Shown one piece after another: positions 1 through 6,293 of a DNA stretch of 11,494 nt. A program made the position numbers and the translations under genes. The notes beneath the pieces are model-generated. The model was not told the DNA's origin, did no database searches, and saw nothing but the letters and a program-made list of their open reading frames with translations. Each line of letters starts with the position of its first letter. Position 1 is the first letter of the stretch. Origin of the DNA: Chitinophaga pinensis (GTDB lineage: Bacteria; Planctomycetota; Phycisphaerae; Phycisphaerales; SM1A02); the NCBI GenBank assembly GCA_943329105.2, contig CALQCP020000049.1, positions 1 to 11,494 on the forward strand. Direction: 5' to 3'.

Positions 1-921
1 CGCATGCCATCATTCCGAGAAGTGGGAGTCACCTATGTGGTGGTGTTCTTTAATTCATCGGATGCGGTGAGCCGACAGTCGCTTCCAGTGCTTGACACAT
101 TGGCGCAGCGATTTGGAAAGAAGCTGGTCATTGTGGCGATCAGTGATGAGCCTGTATCCGTGGTGCGCGAGTTCGCAGCAACTCCGGAATGGGCGCCCAA
201 GCTTGGATTCGTGGTGGCCGCGGACCCGACGCGGAACTCACTGCAAACGGTCTATGGGCAGGGCAGTTGGCCGACGCTTCCGATGGCGTTTGTCGTTCGT
301 GGCGGCGTCGTGCAGTGGCGCGGTGTTCCACTTGATCTGGACCCCATTGTTTCGGCGGTGGTGACTGAGCACTGGGATATCGCGGCGGCGCAACGCGCGG
401 CGGAACAGCAGCGATTGTGGGACGAGCAGATGTTGAAAGTAGACGCGCTTGCGAAAGCCGCGCGATTTGATGAGGCGTTGGCAGCGCTTGCTGGATCGTG
501 CGCGAGCGCAATGCCCGCGCAGGCCGCGCTCTGTACTGGGCGCAAGTTTTCGCTGTTGATTTCAGCGCGCCGCATTCCCGAGGCATTGACGGTTGGCGCG
601 GAAATCATCCGTGCGCCTGCAAACGAAAAACAAGCGGCGGGCATTGCGTGGACGATCGTCAATGTGATTCCGGGTGATGCAGATGCGCTGGCTTTTGCGC
701 TGAAGGCGGCGCAATCATCAGACCGCGCGCTCAAGGGTCGCGATCCGATGGTCGGCGCCATTCTTGCGCGCGTCCTGTGGCTATCTGGGCGACGCACCGA
801 AGCGGTGGAAACAGCGCGTCGCGCCCTCAGTTTGGCGGACTCGCCTGACCTACAGAATTCACTGCGCGAAGATCTGCGCGTGTACGAACCGACTGCGAAG
901 CAACCGGCGCCAGCGCGGTGA
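1..921 (+). CDS. Redoxin (TlpA-like) domain protein with TPR-like C-terminus, 5' partial, no CxxC
   Basis: The frame is open to the left edge, and the ATG at 4 lies just before the first beta strand of the domain, so the true start is probably outside the window. From that ATG (305 aa), residues 8-120 fit a thioredoxin fold of the TlpA/redoxin type: a hydrophobic strand (YVVVFF, 11-16), a helix, a second strand (LVIVAIS, 41-47), a probable cis-Pro (P93 in WPTLPMAFVV) and a final strand leading into 'WRGVPLDLD'. Where the family has WCxxC, this protein reads 'FNSSDAVSRQ' (16-25), so no catalytic cysteine pair is visible. Residues 140-290 are Ala-rich helices ('FDEALAAL', 'RTEAVETARRAL') resembling tetratricopeptide repeats. 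A structural or binding role in the envelope is more likely than thiol-disulphide exchange. That is inference, because any export signal would lie upstream. The gene is convergent with the next one. Confidence 0.75.
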   Translation, partial: RMPSFREVGVTYVVVFFNSSDAVSRQSLPVLDTLAQRFGKKLVIVAISDEPVSVVREFAATPEWAPKLGFVVAADPTRNSLQTVYGQGSWPTLPMAFVVRGGVVQWRGVPLDLDPIVSAVVTEHWDIAAAQRAAEQQRLWDEQMLKVDALAKAARFDEALAALAGSCASAMPAQAALCTGRKFSLLISARRIPEALTVGAEIIRAPANEKQAAGIAWTIVNVIPGDADALAFALKAAQSSDRALKGRDPMVGAILARVLWLSGRRTEAVETARRALSLADSPDLQNSLREDLRVYEPTAKQPAPAR

Positions 922-976
922 GCCATAGCTTCCGGGTAATCATCATGCAGGTTGCTATACCGGCGGACGTGCGCGG

Positions 977-1309
977 TTAACCCAACACGAGCACGCGGTG
1001 CAAGAAGCGCCGCGCGGGTGCAGGCAGCACATCGATGGTGGTGCGGAGGGTTTCTTCAGCTGTGAATCGAACAGCCAGGGTGATCAGCGTGCAATAGACC
1101 GCGGCAACCGTGATGAATTCCACGCCGGCGCCGAGCCGCCCCTCGGGAAGCGTCATTGATTCTTGGATGCTGTGCCCGATTGATTGCGCGGCGAGCGCAG
1201 TCAGGATTGCCAGCGCTGGTCCAAAGGTGAGGTGTTGAACCATGTCGCGCGGCGCGACTTTGAACTGCCGCATGATCCACACCAATTGCGCGAGCGACGC
1301 GAGGGTCAT
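977..1309 (-). pseudogene. Small membrane ORF resembling the C-terminal tail of an oligosaccharide flippase
   Basis: From the ATG at 1309 this reads as 110 aa ending in TAA. It starts 'MTLASLAQLVWIMRQF', has a second hydrophobic stretch (LTFGPALAILTALAAQSI) and a third (FITVAAVYCTLITLAVRF), and ends with the basic tail 'APARRFLHRVLVLG'. Paired helices followed by an Arg-rich tail look like the last part of MOP-superfamily (Wzx/MurJ-like) polysaccharide flippases, which are about 400-500 aa. No room exists for the missing 300 or more residues, because the Rrf2 gene ends at 1409. A GGAG five bases before the ATG at 1309 makes translation plausible. An in-frame ATG at 1396 would give 139 aa with an unconvincing Ser/Gly-rich start. 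The same frame continues upstream to the TGA that ends the Rrf2 gene. It is either a decayed remnant or a small two-to-three-TM protein. The family assignment is by eye only. Confidence 0.5.
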
Positions 1310-1408
1310 CGCTGCTCCGGTAAACGCATGACTTCCTGCGCTACACGCGGCGATCGCGCGACCACCGCCGACGCCCGACGGCCGGCTGGACTCCATCCGA
1401 ACGCCGCA

Positions 1409-1906
1409 TCACGTGTGGCGACGGCGCTCGGCAGCGCGATAACTCTCGCGCGGTTGTTCGGGGACGGCATCTTTACTCGCTGGCTGGAGGCCATTCTCTT
1501 GGAACGCGATACGGAAATTATCAAACGTAGTGCCGCCGAGGAATTCATTGATGTTCCGCTGCGTGGCGACCAACTGATCGTGGAGTGCACATGGCTGACC
1601 GACACCGCAGATGCCGCCACCAAATGGGCACAGATTGCTGCGATCCTGGCGTTCGAAGAGGTCATAGACCTGCCGAAGGGTGATCTCGGAAGGTGCTCGC
1701 GCTAGGGCGTACCCACCGCCCGGTCCAGGGGAGCCGGTGACAAGATTGGCCTGCGAAAGTGCAGTGAGAATCTTGGCCACCATGGGTCTTGGCAGGCTGC
1801 GTTCATCCGCGATTTCAAAGGCGGACAGACGAGTCTTCCCCTCGTCCCAGACTTCCGCGAGCCGGCTCATGGCCCCAATGGCACGCTCGGTTTGCTTTCC
1901 GTACAT
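1409..1906 (-). CDS. Rrf2-family transcriptional regulator, probably Fe-S binding
   Basis: This is a 165-aa protein of usual Rrf2 length. An N-terminal winged helix-turn-helix (about 3-75) includes the recognition-helix region 'LPRPMVAKILTALSQANLV' and the family wing signature 'GPGGGYALAR' (61-70). A helix follows (TLRQVYDLFE), then the cluster loop with C93, C100 and C106 (C-X6-C-X5-C). Three cysteines here are the family hallmark of IscR, NsrR and RirA, which bind a [2Fe-2S] or [4Fe-4S] cluster and sense iron-sulphur status, NO or redox state. This spacing is not exactly the C-X5-C-X5-C of IscR, so the ligand and signal cannot be named. An AAAGG lies nine bases before the ATG. No isc or suf gene is nearby. 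The gene is divergent from the YciI-SRPBCC gene, and the shared 5' region holds inverted repeats where it may act. The last 30 or so residues are polar and look disordered. Confidence 0.9.
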   Translation of the reverse strand: MYGKQTERAIGAMSRLAEVWDEGKTRLSAFEIADERSLPRPMVAKILTALSQANLVTGSPGPGGGYALARAPSEITLRQVYDLFERQDRSNLCPFGGGICGVGQPCALHDQLVATQRNINEFLGGTTFDNFRIAFQENGLQPASKDAVPEQPRESYRAAERRRHT

Positions 1907-2139
1907 GATTTCAGACCTTTCGTCGTTGAATTTGGATGTGTAACGCTGATTGGCAGCGGTCTCCGAGCGTTCTATTTCAGAATTAAAGATATATTCTTCT
2001 GTGATTCAGGGGAAGGTATTACCTCTCATAATTCCAAGAATTCTGAAATTGCAGTATTCCGAAGGATCGGTCCTGATACGCGGTGGCCGTGGCGGTACCG
2101 CTGGAGGAGGGCGTCCTGAGCCCGCCGTACCTTGCATGC
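1907..2139. promoter_or_regulatory. Divergent intergenic region of rrf2 and the YciI-SRPBCC gene, AT-rich with inverted repeats
   Basis: Positions 1970-2065 are clearly richer in A and T than the surroundings. Three symmetric elements are visible. ATTTCAGAATT at 1974-1984 is matched by its exact reverse complement at 2039-2049, 54 bases apart. AGGTATTACCT at 2014-2024 is a perfect palindrome around one central base. AAGA-N5-TCTT lies at 1986-1998. A CATAAT at 2027-2032 could be a -10 box on the plus strand, but no good -35 box stands at the right distance. Rrf2 regulators bind dyad sites near their own promoters, so this is a natural place for an operator. The assignment to this protein is inference. 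Confidence 0.45.
1974..2049. repeat. 11-bp perfect inverted repeat flanking a 54-bp AT-rich spacer
   Basis: Left arm 1974-1984 is ATTTCAGAATT and right arm 2039-2049 is AATTCTGAAAT, with no mismatch. The arms do not extend further. They could be two half-operators, for example joined by looping, or a long hairpin in the leader of either divergent transcript. The spacer contains the 11-bp palindrome centred at 2019. Confidence 0.6.
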
Positions 2140-2967
2140 ATGGCAGCGATCGCGTTTCTTCGACCAGTCCGTCCGAACTTCCATCGCGACCCATCGATTG
2201 ATGAACTTGGGGCCCTCGGAAAGCACTTGGCTTTCCTGCAAGGCTTGGTATCGGCTGGACATGTGGTGTTGGCGGGTCCTTCGGAAGACGGCGCCTTGGG
2301 CGTGGTGGTCTTTCCGCATGACAGCGCCACGCAGGCTGAAGAGCGCATGCGCGAAGATCCAGCTGTCGCGGCGGGCGTGTTCACGTGCGAGGTGCAGGCC
2401 TGGCGTATGAGTCTGTTTGGAACGGGCTCCACGCGCGATTGGTTCGGGTTCACGCAGGTGATCCACATTCGCACCGATGCCGTGAACGCGTGGCGCATGT
2501 TGGCCACATGCGATGGCTTGGAGCGATGGTTTCTTGGTAAGGCAGATGCTTGGACGCATGATGGTCGGCAGTGGCCGCGGGAGGTTTCCCTTGAGCACGG
2601 CGCGAAGCTGCGGATGACGTGGATGTGTGTTGGCGCCTGTGATGAGCGTGGGACTTTTTCCACCGAAGAGCAGAGTGAAGACAACGACGTGCTGCGCACC
2701 GAGGCTCCGCAGCGCATCCGGCTTGGTTGGTACAGCGGAAAGGGATGGGTGGAGTTCCGCGTGAGTCCACACTTGGCGGACGGCCGGGTGACCATTGAGC
2801 TTGAGCAGCGCATGCATCCGAGCAGTGACTTTCGCCAATTAGAGCAGGCGTACATCGGATGTCGCGAGGGTTGGGCTTTCTACCTCACCAATCTCAAGAG
2901 CGTGTTAGAGTACGGCACCGATCTGCGCGAGCGCACGCCGGATCGCAAGGGAATCATTAACTTGTGA
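2140..2967 (+). CDS. Fusion protein: YciI-like domain plus SRPBCC/AHSA1-like domain
   Basis: From the ATG at 2140 this is 275 aa. Residues 1-92 form a YciI-like (YCII, ferredoxin-fold) domain: strand 'IAFLRPVRP', then 'GKHLAFLQGLVSAGHVVLAGPSEDG' with H29, which aligns with the family's conserved His, and D50 in 'GPSEDG'. It closes with 'DPAVAAGVFTCEVQAWRM', a very typical YCII ending. Residues 104-255 form an SRPBCC (START-like, AHSA1/Hsp90-ATPase activator-type) domain: 'TQVIHIRTDAVNAWRML', 'LERWFLGKADAW', a run of beta strands, and a C-terminal helix 'CREGWAFYLTNLKSVLEYG' with the usual W/L pattern. SRPBCC domains bind hydrophobic ligands. The reaction is unknown. The frame is open upstream to a GTG at 2083, but those 19 codons do not belong to the YciI fold, so the ATG is preferred. 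Neither start has a well-placed Shine-Dalgarno site. Cytoplasmic. Divergent from rrf2. Confidence 0.85.
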   Translation: MAAIAFLRPVRPNFHRDPSIDELGALGKHLAFLQGLVSAGHVVLAGPSEDGALGVVVFPHDSATQAEERMREDPAVAAGVFTCEVQAWRMSLFGTGSTRDWFGFTQVIHIRTDAVNAWRMLATCDGLERWFLGKADAWTHDGRQWPREVSLEHGAKLRMTWMCVGACDERGTFSTEEQSEDNDVLRTEAPQRIRLGWYSGKGWVEFRVSPHLADGRVTIELEQRMHPSSDFRQLEQAYIGCREGWAFYLTNLKSVLEYGTDLRERTPDRKGIINL

Positions 2968-2975
2968 TCGCTGCG

Positions 2976-2994
2976 TGTGCGTGACTACCGCACA
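2976..2994. terminator. Stem-loop at the convergent ends of the SRPBCC gene and ppa
   Basis: TGTGCG (2976-2981) pairs with CGCACA (2989-2994) around a 7-base loop that contains most of the ppa stop codon region (CTA at 2985-2987). The stem is six perfect pairs. No T-run follows on either strand, so it is not a standard intrinsic terminator. Its place between two convergent stops suggests a 3'-end or transcript-stabilising role. Confidence 0.35.
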
Positions 2995-3656
2995 GTGACG
3001 TTGGCAATGGCTCGGTCGTAGTCTTGTATGGATGCAGCAATGACCGCGTGTGCGTGGGCAACGCCGTATGTTCCAAGCACCTCGGCGGCAGATGGATGCC
3101 CAGGGCGCATCTTGTAGGTGGAGAAGTAGTGCACGAGTCGTTCGACCAGCGCCGCAGGCAGATCTTCAATGGCACGCGCGCTGCCCCACACTGCGTCATC
3201 CTTCAGGACGGCCACGATTTTGTCATCAGCAGTACCACCGTCAAGCATGGTGAGGCCGCCAACCACCACCGCCTCAGCAATGATTTCACTGCGATCGACG
3301 GGGCGTTCGCTGAAGACGCAGATATCCAGTGCGTCTCCGTCAGCCTCAAATTGATGCCCCGTTGCGCGAATGGCTCGAACACGATCGGCGGCGCGTGGAT
3401 CGTGCGCGCCAAAGAGATTGGCTACTTCCGCTCCGCAGAGCGTGCGTGGCACGAATCCATAGAGAGTGGGAGGAGTACTCGAAAAACGTTGCGGTCGGTC
3501 CACGCGTAGGTAGCCCGATGACTTCTCAATTTCGTACTTCACCACGTCGAAAGGCGTGAGTTCAATGAACGCGTTGACTACGTGTGGTGCGTCTGGCCCG
3601 ACGGGCAATCCATGCCACGGGTGCGGACGGGATCGAAAGTATGTGGGGACGCCCAT
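2985..3656 (-). CDS. ppa: Inorganic pyrophosphatase, family I (soluble)
   Basis: This enzyme hydrolyses pyrophosphate to two phosphates with Mg2+ in the cytoplasm, pulling biosynthetic reactions forward. From the ATG at 3656 it is 223 aa, beginning just before 'HPWHGLPVG'. The active-site set known from the E. coli enzyme is all visible: E32, K40 and E42 (in 'IELTPFDVVKYEIEK'), R54 ('VDRPQ'), Y66 ('LYGFVP'), D106, D108 and D111 ('DGDALD'), D139, D144 and K146 ('LDGGTADDK'), and Y181-K182 ('STYK'). The PROSITE signature normally has Pro or Glu where A109 stands. A stretch of about 25 residues between 'VPRTLCG' (69-75) and the Asp motif is longer than in E. coli. An in-frame extension upstream to 4112 runs antisense into the copA gene and is not credible. 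No Shine-Dalgarno site is seen. Divergent from copA. Confidence 0.95.
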   Translation of the reverse strand: MGVPTYFRSRPHPWHGLPVGPDAPHVVNAFIELTPFDVVKYEIEKSSGYLRVDRPQRFSSTPPTLYGFVPRTLCGAEVANLFGAHDPRAADRVRAIRATGHQFEADGDALDICVFSERPVDRSEIIAEAVVVGGLTMLDGGTADDKIVAVLKDDAVWGSARAIEDLPAALVERLVHYFSTYKMRPGHPSAAEVLGTYGVAHAHAVIAASIQDYDRAIANVTVR

Positions 3657-3764
3657 GTGAGCAGAGTAGCAATGTTGGCAGCCGTACAATTCAGCGGGTG
3701 CTAGTGTGTCTTGTTGTTCAGTACGCGATGCGCTTCCAATGTTCAGTGAGCAAGGATCAAAAAA
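3657..3764. promoter_or_regulatory. Divergent promoter region of ppa and copA
   Basis: These 108 bases separate two divergent starts and must hold both promoters unless copA is read from further away. The octamer TGTTCAGT occurs twice in direct orientation at 3715-3722 and 3740-3747, 25 bases apart. I find no clear CueR-type or CsoR-type copper operator and no convincing -35/-10 pair. The copA ribosome binding site AAGGA (3752-3756) lies eight bases before its GTG. Confidence 0.4.
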
Positions 3765-6293
3765 GTGACTGAAGAGCGCCCTGCACATTCCACAGAAGGT
3801 TCGCCGGTTGTTGGAACCGAAGTGTGTGAGTTGAAAGTTGATGGCATGACCTGCGCGAGCTGCGCGGCGAGTGTGACGCGCGTGTTGCGTGCGCAGCCCG
3901 GGGTTCTTGATGCGCAGGTTGATTTCATGATGGGGCGCGCGCAAGTCAAGATCGAATCCGCAAAGGCGGATCCACGCAAGTTGGCGAAAGCGGTCGAAGC
4001 GGCTGGCTATCAGGCGCGGGTGAATCCGAGTGGACGAGCGGTTCGTGATTCGCATGCGGCGCATGGAGCGCATGAATCTCATGGAACACACGATTCGCAC
4101 GGCGCGCACCATGCCGGATCAGGCGCCCATGTTCACAATCCAGGCGCGCCGAGTCGCGTAGAAGAATTGGACGCATGGACTCGCAAGGAAATGCGATCGG
4201 TGCGGTTGAAGTTGATCGTTGCAGCAATTCTGTGCATCCCACTGATTTGGATCGCCATGAGCTCGCATCATCTGTGGGGTGCAGCGGCTTCCGCAGAAAC
4301 GATGCAAGCGGCGAGCGCGGATGCGCAAGTCAACGCGAGCTCTGCTATGGCACCGCAGGTTGCACATCAGCACCAAGGCGGTACGTCGCAACTCCTTTCG
4401 CTGGTGATGCAACTGGCGTTGGCCACGCCAATCGTTGTATGGTGTGGCTCGTCCATCTTCCGCGTTGCATGGAAGGGCATGCTGCAGCGCACCGCCAATA
4501 TGGATTCGTTGGTTGCACTCGGTGTGGGTGCTGCGTATGGGTGGTCCGCCTTCGTATTTGTGTCGGAATTCTTCCCTCGCATGGGGCGCGCGTCCGCTAT
4601 GCCGCCGGTGTACTTTGAGGCCGCCGGCGTCATCGTCACGCTGGTTCTCCTTGGTCGTTGGCTGGAGATGCGCGCCACCATCCGCACGCGTGATGCTGTG
4701 CGTGGCCTCGCCGCGTTGCAGCCTGCGATGGCGCGCGTGCGCCGCAATGCGGCAGAAATTGACGTCCCGGTGGCGGAAGTAGTGATCGGTGATCTCGTAG
4801 TGGTGCGCCCGGGCGACCGCGTTCCGGTGGATGGAATGGTTGAAGAGGGATCATCCGAGCTTGATCAATCGATGTTGACTGGTGAGAGTGTTCCTGTGAC
4901 GAAACGCGCGGGCGACGAAGTGTTTGCGGGCGCACTGAACGCCGTGGGTGCGATCGTCTTGCGAGCAAAAAAGGTTGGCGGCGATACGGTGCTGCAGCAA
5001 ATCGTCCAGATGGTGCAAGATGCGCAGTCCGTTCGCGCCCCAGTGGCGCGGCTTGCTGACCGCGTGAGCGCATGGTTCACCTTTGCTGTACTTGGTGCAG
5101 CAGTGTTCACATTTGTTGCATGGATTGCGCTTGGGCGCGGAGCGTTTGCAGCGGAATCTGATCCCACGGCCGCTGCCATCGAAATGGCATTCACCAGCGC
5201 TATTGCGGTTCTGATTATTGCATGCCCGTGCGCGCTTGGACTCGCCACGCCCACCGCCATCATGGTTGCTACGGGCGTTGCAGCGCGTCGCGGTATTCTG
5301 ATGAAGGGCGGGGCTGCGATCGAAGCGCTCTCTGGAATCAATGCTGTCGTCCTTGATAAGACTGGCACCGTTACCGCTGGCAAACCAGTGGTCTCGCAGA
5401 TTCATGTGGTCAACGGCGCGGACGAACGCACGCTGTTAACAGCCGCAGCTTCAGCAGAGCGCTCCAGTGAGCATCCGCTTGGCGAGGCGATTGTGCGTGC
5501 GGCATTGGATCGCGGCATCACTGTGCCAGCGGCAATTGACTTTCATGCCACGGTCGGTGGCGGGGTCTCGGCAACCGTGAATGGCAAGCGCGTCCGCATT
5601 GGAACACCAGAATTTGCCTGTGAACGCGCTGTTTCAGCAGCGATCACTGAATTCATGACCACCGAGCGCAACGCCGCACGGACTGCCGTGGTTGTGTCCA
5701 TAGACGGCGAGGCCATCGGCGTGATCGCTATGGCAGACGCCGTATTGCCCGATGCGCGCGAGGCGGTGGCTGCCATTCGCGCGATGGGCATTGATGTTTC
5801 CATGGCATCTGGCGACGATCAACGTGTTGCAGAACGCATTGCGCATGAAGTTGGTATTGAGCGCGTGTATGCGGGCATTCTTCCGGGCGGCAAGGCCAAG
5901 ATCATCACAGACATGCGTAGCCGCGGACAGCGGGTTGTCATGGTGGGTGACGGCGTGAATGACGCGCCTGCGCTCGCGAGCGCGGATGTTGGCATGGCGA
6001 TCGGTAGCGGCGCGGATATCGCTGCGCACGCGGCGGACGTAGTCCTCATGCGTCCAGGCGTTCTGCGCGTGGCGGAAGCGATCACTATTGCGCGCGCCAC
6101 CATGCGCACCGTGCGACAGAATCTGTGGTGGGCATTTGGCTACAACATTGTGGGAATTCCACTCGCTGCAGGCGCTTTATGGCCGCTGACGCACTGGAAT
6201 CCTGGTCCGATGGTGGCGGCAATTGCCATGAGTGTTTCAAGTGTTGCCGTGGTCACCAACAGCCTTCGCCTACGTCGGACCGCAATGCGTTGA
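3765..6293 (+). CDS. copA: Copper(I)-translocating P1B-type ATPase with His-rich linker
   Basis: This 842-aa inner-membrane pump exports Cu+ (or Ag+) using ATP. In order: one HMA domain (about 20-88) with 'GMTCASC' (27-33); a His-rich linker (95-124, ten His); MA (about 146-165); an unusually long MA-MB loop (about 165-208) with HQHQ; MB, MC and MD; the actuator domain with 'LTGES'; the metal-site helix with C487-P488-C489; 'DKTGT' (531-535, phosphorylated D531); the nucleotide-binding 'SEHPLG' (H570-P571); 'GDGVNDAPAL' (728-737); and the last two helices with Y793-N794 and 'MSVSS' (822-826). CPC together with YN and MSxSS is the P1B-1 (Cu+/Ag+) pattern. The GTG start is supported by AAGGA eight bases upstream. 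The stop TGA overlaps the TTG start proposed for the next gene, so the genes are probably co-translated. One small deviation is 'SGDDQ' where most members have 'TGDN'. Confidence 0.95.
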   Translation: MTEERPAHSTEGSPVVGTEVCELKVDGMTCASCAASVTRVLRAQPGVLDAQVDFMMGRAQVKIESAKADPRKLAKAVEAAGYQARVNPSGRAVRDSHAAHGAHESHGTHDSHGAHHAGSGAHVHNPGAPSRVEELDAWTRKEMRSVRLKLIVAAILCIPLIWIAMSSHHLWGAAASAETMQAASADAQVNASSAMAPQVAHQHQGGTSQLLSLVMQLALATPIVVWCGSSIFRVAWKGMLQRTANMDSLVALGVGAAYGWSAFVFVSEFFPRMGRASAMPPVYFEAAGVIVTLVLLGRWLEMRATIRTRDAVRGLAALQPAMARVRRNAAEIDVPVAEVVIGDLVVVRPGDRVPVDGMVEEGSSELDQSMLTGESVPVTKRAGDEVFAGALNAVGAIVLRAKKVGGDTVLQQIVQMVQDAQSVRAPVARLADRVSAWFTFAVLGAAVFTFVAWIALGRGAFAAESDPTAAAIEMAFTSAIAVLIIACPCALGLATPTAIMVATGVAARRGILMKGGAAIEALSGINAVVLDKTGTVTAGKPVVSQIHVVNGADERTLLTAAASAERSSEHPLGEAIVRAALDRGITVPAAIDFHATVGGGVSATVNGKRVRIGTPEFACERAVSAAITEFMTTERNAARTAVVVSIDGEAIGVIAMADAVLPDAREAVAAIRAMGIDVSMASGDDQRVAERIAHEVGIERVYAGILPGGKAKIITDMRSRGQRVVMVGDGVNDAPALASADVGMAIGSGADIAAHAADVVLMRPGVLRVAEAITIARATMRTVRQNLWWAFGYNIVGIPLAAGALWPLTHWNPGPMVAAIAMSVSSVAVVTNSLRLRRTAMR
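4047..4136 (+). other. Sequence encoding a His-rich metal-binding linker in CopA
   Basis: Residues 95-124 contain ten histidines (97, 100, 103, 106, 109, 112, 115, 116, 122 and 124), mostly every third residue, in repeats of the type HG/AxH. The linker lies between the HMA domain and the first transmembrane helix, on the cytoplasmic side. His-rich segments in P1B ATPases commonly bind Cu, Zn or Ni ions. A regulatory or loading role here is inference. Confidence 0.7.

Noticed and set aside
1409..1411. UGA readthrough joining Rrf2 and the membrane ORF, or UGA recoding
   Set aside because: UGA ends most genes in the window (for example the redoxin, SRPBCC, copA, crcB1 and ade genes), and the codons just after it do not resemble protein or a selenocysteine context.
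2019..2855. Long minus-strand reading frames opposite the SRPBCC gene (270-278 codons)
   Set aside because: They are antisense shadows with Arg, Ser and His rich translations and no domain, while the plus strand encodes two clear domains.
3657..4112. In-frame N-terminal extension of the pyrophosphatase to 375 aa
   Set aside because: The added 152 residues run antisense to copA, are rich in Arg and His as expected of a shadow frame, and precede the normal family start at 3656.
4047..4136. Short-period repeat suggestive of a CRISPR-like or satellite array
   Set aside because: The periodicity comes from codons for the His-rich linker inside copA; units are of codon size and not separated by unique spacers.
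6125..6289. Longer start of the zinc-ribbon gene inside copA
   Set aside because: It would overlap the CopA C-terminus by 165 bases in another frame and encodes a non-protein-like stretch (Cys, Gly and His rich); the TTG at 6290 or the ATG at 6353 is more sensible.
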